DNA of 64,000 bases, from the NCBI RefSeq assembly GCF_001542415.1, contig NZ_LNCU01000039.1, positions 271,319 through 335,318 on the forward strand, in the 5' to 3' direction. The position numbers were made by a program, and so were the translations under genes. Numbering within the stretch: the stretch's first letter is position 1; each line of letters begins with the position of its first letter. Source of the DNA: Bradyrhizobium macuxiense. Lineage in GTDB: Bacteria; Pseudomonadota; Alphaproteobacteria; Rhizobiales; Xanthobacteraceae. Below the pieces are notes generated by a model. It was not told the origin of the DNA. It did not search any database and was given only the letters and a program-made list of their open reading frames with translations. Of the stretch, positions 61,130-64,000 are shown one piece after another.

Positions 61130-64000
61130 ATGGAGTTTGTCGAGCGAGGCCGGGCTGATCGTGCTTTGTATACCATCATCGAAGAAGATGAGGAAATCCA
61201 GCATTCGATTACGGAAGCTTCTCCGTCAGCAACTGACCATCTGGAGCAGCCAAGCGCAGTGAGCTGGGTGGAATCATCCGATGGGGAAGACAATTCGGTG
61301 GGCAGTATGTCGCCGCAGCTGGGCGCGGTGCTGGCCGAGATTGAACGTCACCCGAATTCTCGCTTGAATCGCCCCTATCGTGAGTCCGCATTGCTTGACA
61401 GCCCTCGCCTTTTGCGAATTCCGTCACAGGGGCGCGCTACTGACGGCCTTACAGGGATCATCGACCGCAACGCCATCTTGGATTCCTCGGGCGGTATCGC
61501 TTCGGAGATGGACATTCGCAGTTATCGGCTGTGGTGCCTCGAGCGGGGGGCCAGCAGCGGGCAGGAAGCCAATCCATTGACCTTGTCCGCCGCTTCGACG
61601 GAGCGCGATGATGGCCGTGAACTGACCATCCCGGTTCAGCAAGCCGTCTCATCACGTTCCGTCGAGCCCGTGCGTGATCAAGATGCCGAGACCCTGAGAT
61701 GCGTTTTGCTGGATCGCGGAGAGTTGGTCGGACAAGCAGGGCGTCCTGATAGCGAAGGAGGCCCGTACCGTATCTCCGACGCAATGTCGGACCAGCAGAA
61801 GACGCGCGAAGCGACGCTTGCCGTCGCCGGCGCGGTGGTTGCCCGCGGCGGCAATCTCGACGGATTTTCGGATCCAGAGTTGGCCGATTTGGTGTACGGC
61901 TTCAGCAGATGGCCGGACCAGCAGAAGACGCGTGAAGCGACGCTTGCCATCGCCGGCGCGGTGGCTGCCCGCGCCGGCAATCTCGACGGATTCTCGGATC
62001 AAGAATTGGCCAATCTGGTGAACGGTTTCGGCAAGTGGCCGGAAGAAGAAAAAGCACGCAAGGCGATCGTTGCCATCGCCGGCGAGCTCGGTTCCAAGGG
62101 CCGTCGCTTCGCCACTTTCAGCACGCCTGCGCTAGTCAGGGTCGCCAACGGTCTGTCGCGGAGTATCGAGGAGGGAGAGACCGCCGGCGAGGTCGCCGAA
62201 CCGGCCTTGCTAAAGGACCGGCTGCATCGGCTGGCGCACTACCTCCAATATGCCGAGGATCGGCTGCAGCGGGCCGATGTCCATGCCATCGCGAGTATAT
62301 TCAAGGCGTTCGGCAAGGCGCAGTTGTTGGACGATCTCGGTGCGCTGGCACAGCCGGGGCTGGACAGGCTCGAGGTGTTACGTGCCGCGCCCGAGTTTAA
62401 GCGCGACAACAATCTCGAGACGATGGGCAATCTTTGCGCCTCCCTGCTGCCACTGGCTCGCAGCCCGAAGCCGGTGTTGCGCTGGCACCGCAGGTCGGCG
62501 CTGAACCTGCTCAACGCCATCCAGCCGGTGGTGGAACGCAAGATCGATGCCTATCTCAAGTCAGGCCAGGCCGAGCGCACCAGCGGCGCCAATGCAAGCC
62601 GCTTCCCGGCGCTTTCGATCTATCAGGTGCTCAAGAGCCGGGCGGTGCTGGAGACGCTCTACCGGCGGCCCTATGTCGACGGCGACGAGCTCGCCTTGCA
62701 GGCCAGGCAGCAAGAGCTGCACGGCAAGACCAGGCAGATCCTGGACAGTGCCCGCGCCCTCATCTACGCCGACCTTTCCTACAAGAGCTGGAACGTGATC
62801 GCCGAGATCGAGGCGAAGGAGCCACTCGAAGCGCTCGACACCTTCATGGCGCAGAACGCATCGATGATCCAGGCCCAGCATGCAGCCGCCAGCTTCGATG
62901 TCCATCGGGTCCTTCAGGCCATGGACCACGAGCCGAGACCGCCGCAAGGCGATGCCGGACTGACGCGGCTGCCGGTGGTTGACATGCAAGGCCGGCCGCT
63001 GGGCAGCGAAGCCGAGTTGCGCTATTCCATTTTCCACCGCTTAACCTCGGGCGCGGTGAAGGTGGTGGCGGTGCAGCTAAAGGGAACTCCGACTGGCGCC
63101 ATGCTCACACGCACGCTCACCGTGGAGGGCGTGCCCTACCGCATGGACCTGTTCGGCGGCAGCAAACTGAGGCCGCCGGAAAAGAGCCTGAACCAGCTTG
63201 CCTCTCAGCTGCCCTTCGCGGCCGAAGAGGTCCCAAGCGGCAAGCTTTTGGCGATCCCCTATGCCGAGACGGCTCCGGGGACGGCCTTTGAGCAGCTGTC
63301 GCGGGCCTGGGCGCCGTTCAAGGAAGCCTATTACTATACCCAGCGCCGCGGATTTGCCTCGCCGCCGAGCATCCCCGACGTTGGTCCGCATGATTATGCG
63401 CTGGAAGGGTGCTTCAAGCTGTCCCTTCTGCCCGACCGCCCCGCAGGCGCAGTGCATCCCTTCCGGATCGAGGGGCGAGACGGCGAGATCGCCTTGCGGC
63501 CGCATGACGGCTGCGGCTTCATCAGGGCCTCACTGGCCGAGCGCATGCCGGCCATTGCCCGAACTCGCCACGACGCTCCCGAGCGGATGCCGGCCTTTGC
63601 CGATAAAAGGCAATCGGCGGTACCGCCCTCGGCGCTGCAACATTATCCACGCAGCGTCGAGGTGGCACAGGAGACCCGCGAGAAGGCTCTGGCTTGGCTC
63701 GAAACCCATCAAAGCCTCACCGCCGAGGAGCTGTTCCGGACGGTCACGGGCGGGCATATCGAGGGTTCGGGCGCTATCGCCGTGCCGTCCAGCGACGAAT
63801 ACCTGCATGTGCCGACGGGCAAGAGCAAGACCTTGACCCGTGACGCGGGCGTGCTTGTAGGACGCTCCCCCTATGACAAGCCCAACCTGCGCCCGTTCGC
63901 CGCCGACCGGGTCAGGTCGGCGGGCGATGGCGATCGGACCGCGGCGTTCCTGGATCGGTGCGTGGCCTTCCAATACAGCTTCAACGTCGCGCACAGGTCG
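61130..64000 (+). CDS. SKWP-repeat type III effector, XopAD/RipS-like (partial, runs off window)
   Basis: A single open frame of 957 codons from ATG 61130 (GGGAG upstream) to the window end with no stop. Residues 1-210 are polar and Ser/Glu-rich, suited to a secretion signal and linker. Around 215-335, repeats of about 42 residues appear: TREATLAVAGAVVARGGNLD with LVYGFSRWP, then TREATLAIAGAVAARAGNLD with LVNGFGKWP. The [S/G]-[R/K]-WP signature is that of XopAD of Xanthomonas and RipS of Ralstonia. A large C-terminal region follows (VPYRMDLFGGSKLRPPEKSL). The protein is delivered into host cells by family analogy; its activity is unknown. Many shadow ORFs lie in other frames. Confidence 0.82.
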   Translation, partial: MEFVERGRADRALYTIIEEDEEIQHSITEASPSATDHLEQPSAVSWVESSDGEDNSVGSMSPQLGAVLAEIERHPNSRLNRPYRESALLDSPRLLRIPSQGRATDGLTGIIDRNAILDSSGGIASEMDIRSYRLWCLERGASSGQEANPLTLSAASTERDDGRELTIPVQQAVSSRSVEPVRDQDAETLRCVLLDRGELVGQAGRPDSEGGPYRISDAMSDQQKTREATLAVAGAVVARGGNLDGFSDPELADLVYGFSRWPDQQKTREATLAIAGAVAARAGNLDGFSDQELANLVNGFGKWPEEEKARKAIVAIAGELGSKGRRFATFSTPALVRVANGLSRSIEEGETAGEVAEPALLKDRLHRLAHYLQYAEDRLQRADVHAIASIFKAFGKAQLLDDLGALAQPGLDRLEVLRAAPEFKRDNNLETMGNLCASLLPLARSPKPVLRWHRRSALNLLNAIQPVVERKIDAYLKSGQAERTSGANASRFPALSIYQVLKSRAVLETLYRRPYVDGDELALQARQQELHGKTRQILDSARALIYADLSYKSWNVIAEIEAKEPLEALDTFMAQNASMIQAQHAAASFDVHRVLQAMDHEPRPPQGDAGLTRLPVVDMQGRPLGSEAELRYSIFHRLTSGAVKVVAVQLKGTPTGAMLTRTLTVEGVPYRMDLFGGSKLRPPEKSLNQLASQLPFAAEEVPSGKLLAIPYAETAPGTAFEQLSRAWAPFKEAYYYTQRRGFASPPSIPDVGPHDYALEGCFKLSLLPDRPAGAVHPFRIEGRDGEIALRPHDGCGFIRASLAERMPAIARTRHDAPERMPAFADKRQSAVPPSALQHYPRSVEVAQETREKALAWLETHQSLTAEELFRTVTGGHIEGSGAIAVPSSDEYLHVPTGKSKTLTRDAGVLVGRSPYDKPNLRPFAADRVRSAGDGDRTAAFLDRCVAFQYSFNVAHRS

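Noticed and set aside
62434..63836. Several ORFs of 80-212 codons on both strands near the right edge
   Set aside because: All are shadows of the single long effector frame that runs from 61130 to the window end.

Overview
The window looks like an accessory (island) region of a Bradyrhizobium-type alphaproteobacterium. The signs are high GC, rhizobial-type secretion genes, tts-box-like promoter motifs, a plant-pathogen-type effector, and many decayed integrase and transposase pieces. All calls come from reading translations and motifs; no database search was run.

Left third (about 0.3-27.5 kb), a dense defence-like island. A DUF4238-like gene with a disrupted start is followed by an XRE repressor that diverges from a ubiquitin-like operon: a Gly-rich multi-ubiquitin protein, an E2-like protein and a JAB-E1 fusion. 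A papain/C39-like protease gene converges on it. Next comes a complete type II CBASS operon on the minus strand (CapV patatin, CD-NTase, Cap2 E1-E2 fusion, Cap3 JAB). Two exported or membrane genes of unknown role separate it from an 11-gene minus-strand operon at 16.1-27.5 kb. That operon encodes a UvrD-like helicase, a Cas4/AddB-like nuclease, a YaaA/DUF6884-like protein, two DpdB-like DGQHR proteins, DpdA (a TGT homologue), QueE, QueD, QueC, a three-TM protein resembling the Pycsar effector PycTM, and a HAD hydrolase. This reads as a variant of the Dpd 7-deazaguanine DNA-modification system: the Que enzymes would make preQ0, DpdA would insert it into DNA, and the helicase and nuclease could restrict unmodified DNA.

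Middle (27.5-31.7 kb): integrase remnants, a 3 x 20 bp tandem repeat, a GNAT-like protein, an isochorismatase-family hydrolase, a transposase relic, and an orphan tts box followed by a 16-residue ORF.

Right half (31.7-54.4 kb): a near-complete non-flagellar type III secretion system. Genes include sctG-like, sctI, J, K, L, N, O, V, D, an EscE/SsaE-like gene, sctF, a LysR regulator, a GspD-like lipoprotein secretin on the opposite strand, then sctP, Q, R, S, T and U. A translocon block follows: a small coiled-coil protein, a SycD/LcrH-like TPR chaperone, and SseC/EspD-, SseD/EspB- and SseB/EspA-like proteins. This translocon is of the animal-pathogen type, unlike the classical symbiotic Rhc system. 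I see no tts box upstream of the core T3SS operons.

Right end (54.4-64 kb): eroded effector-like sequence, a MATE transporter cut by a deleted IS30 element, small ORFs, a thioredoxin with an unusual WCDPC active site, and a tts-box-preceded SKWP-repeat (XopAD/RipS-like) effector gene that runs off the window.
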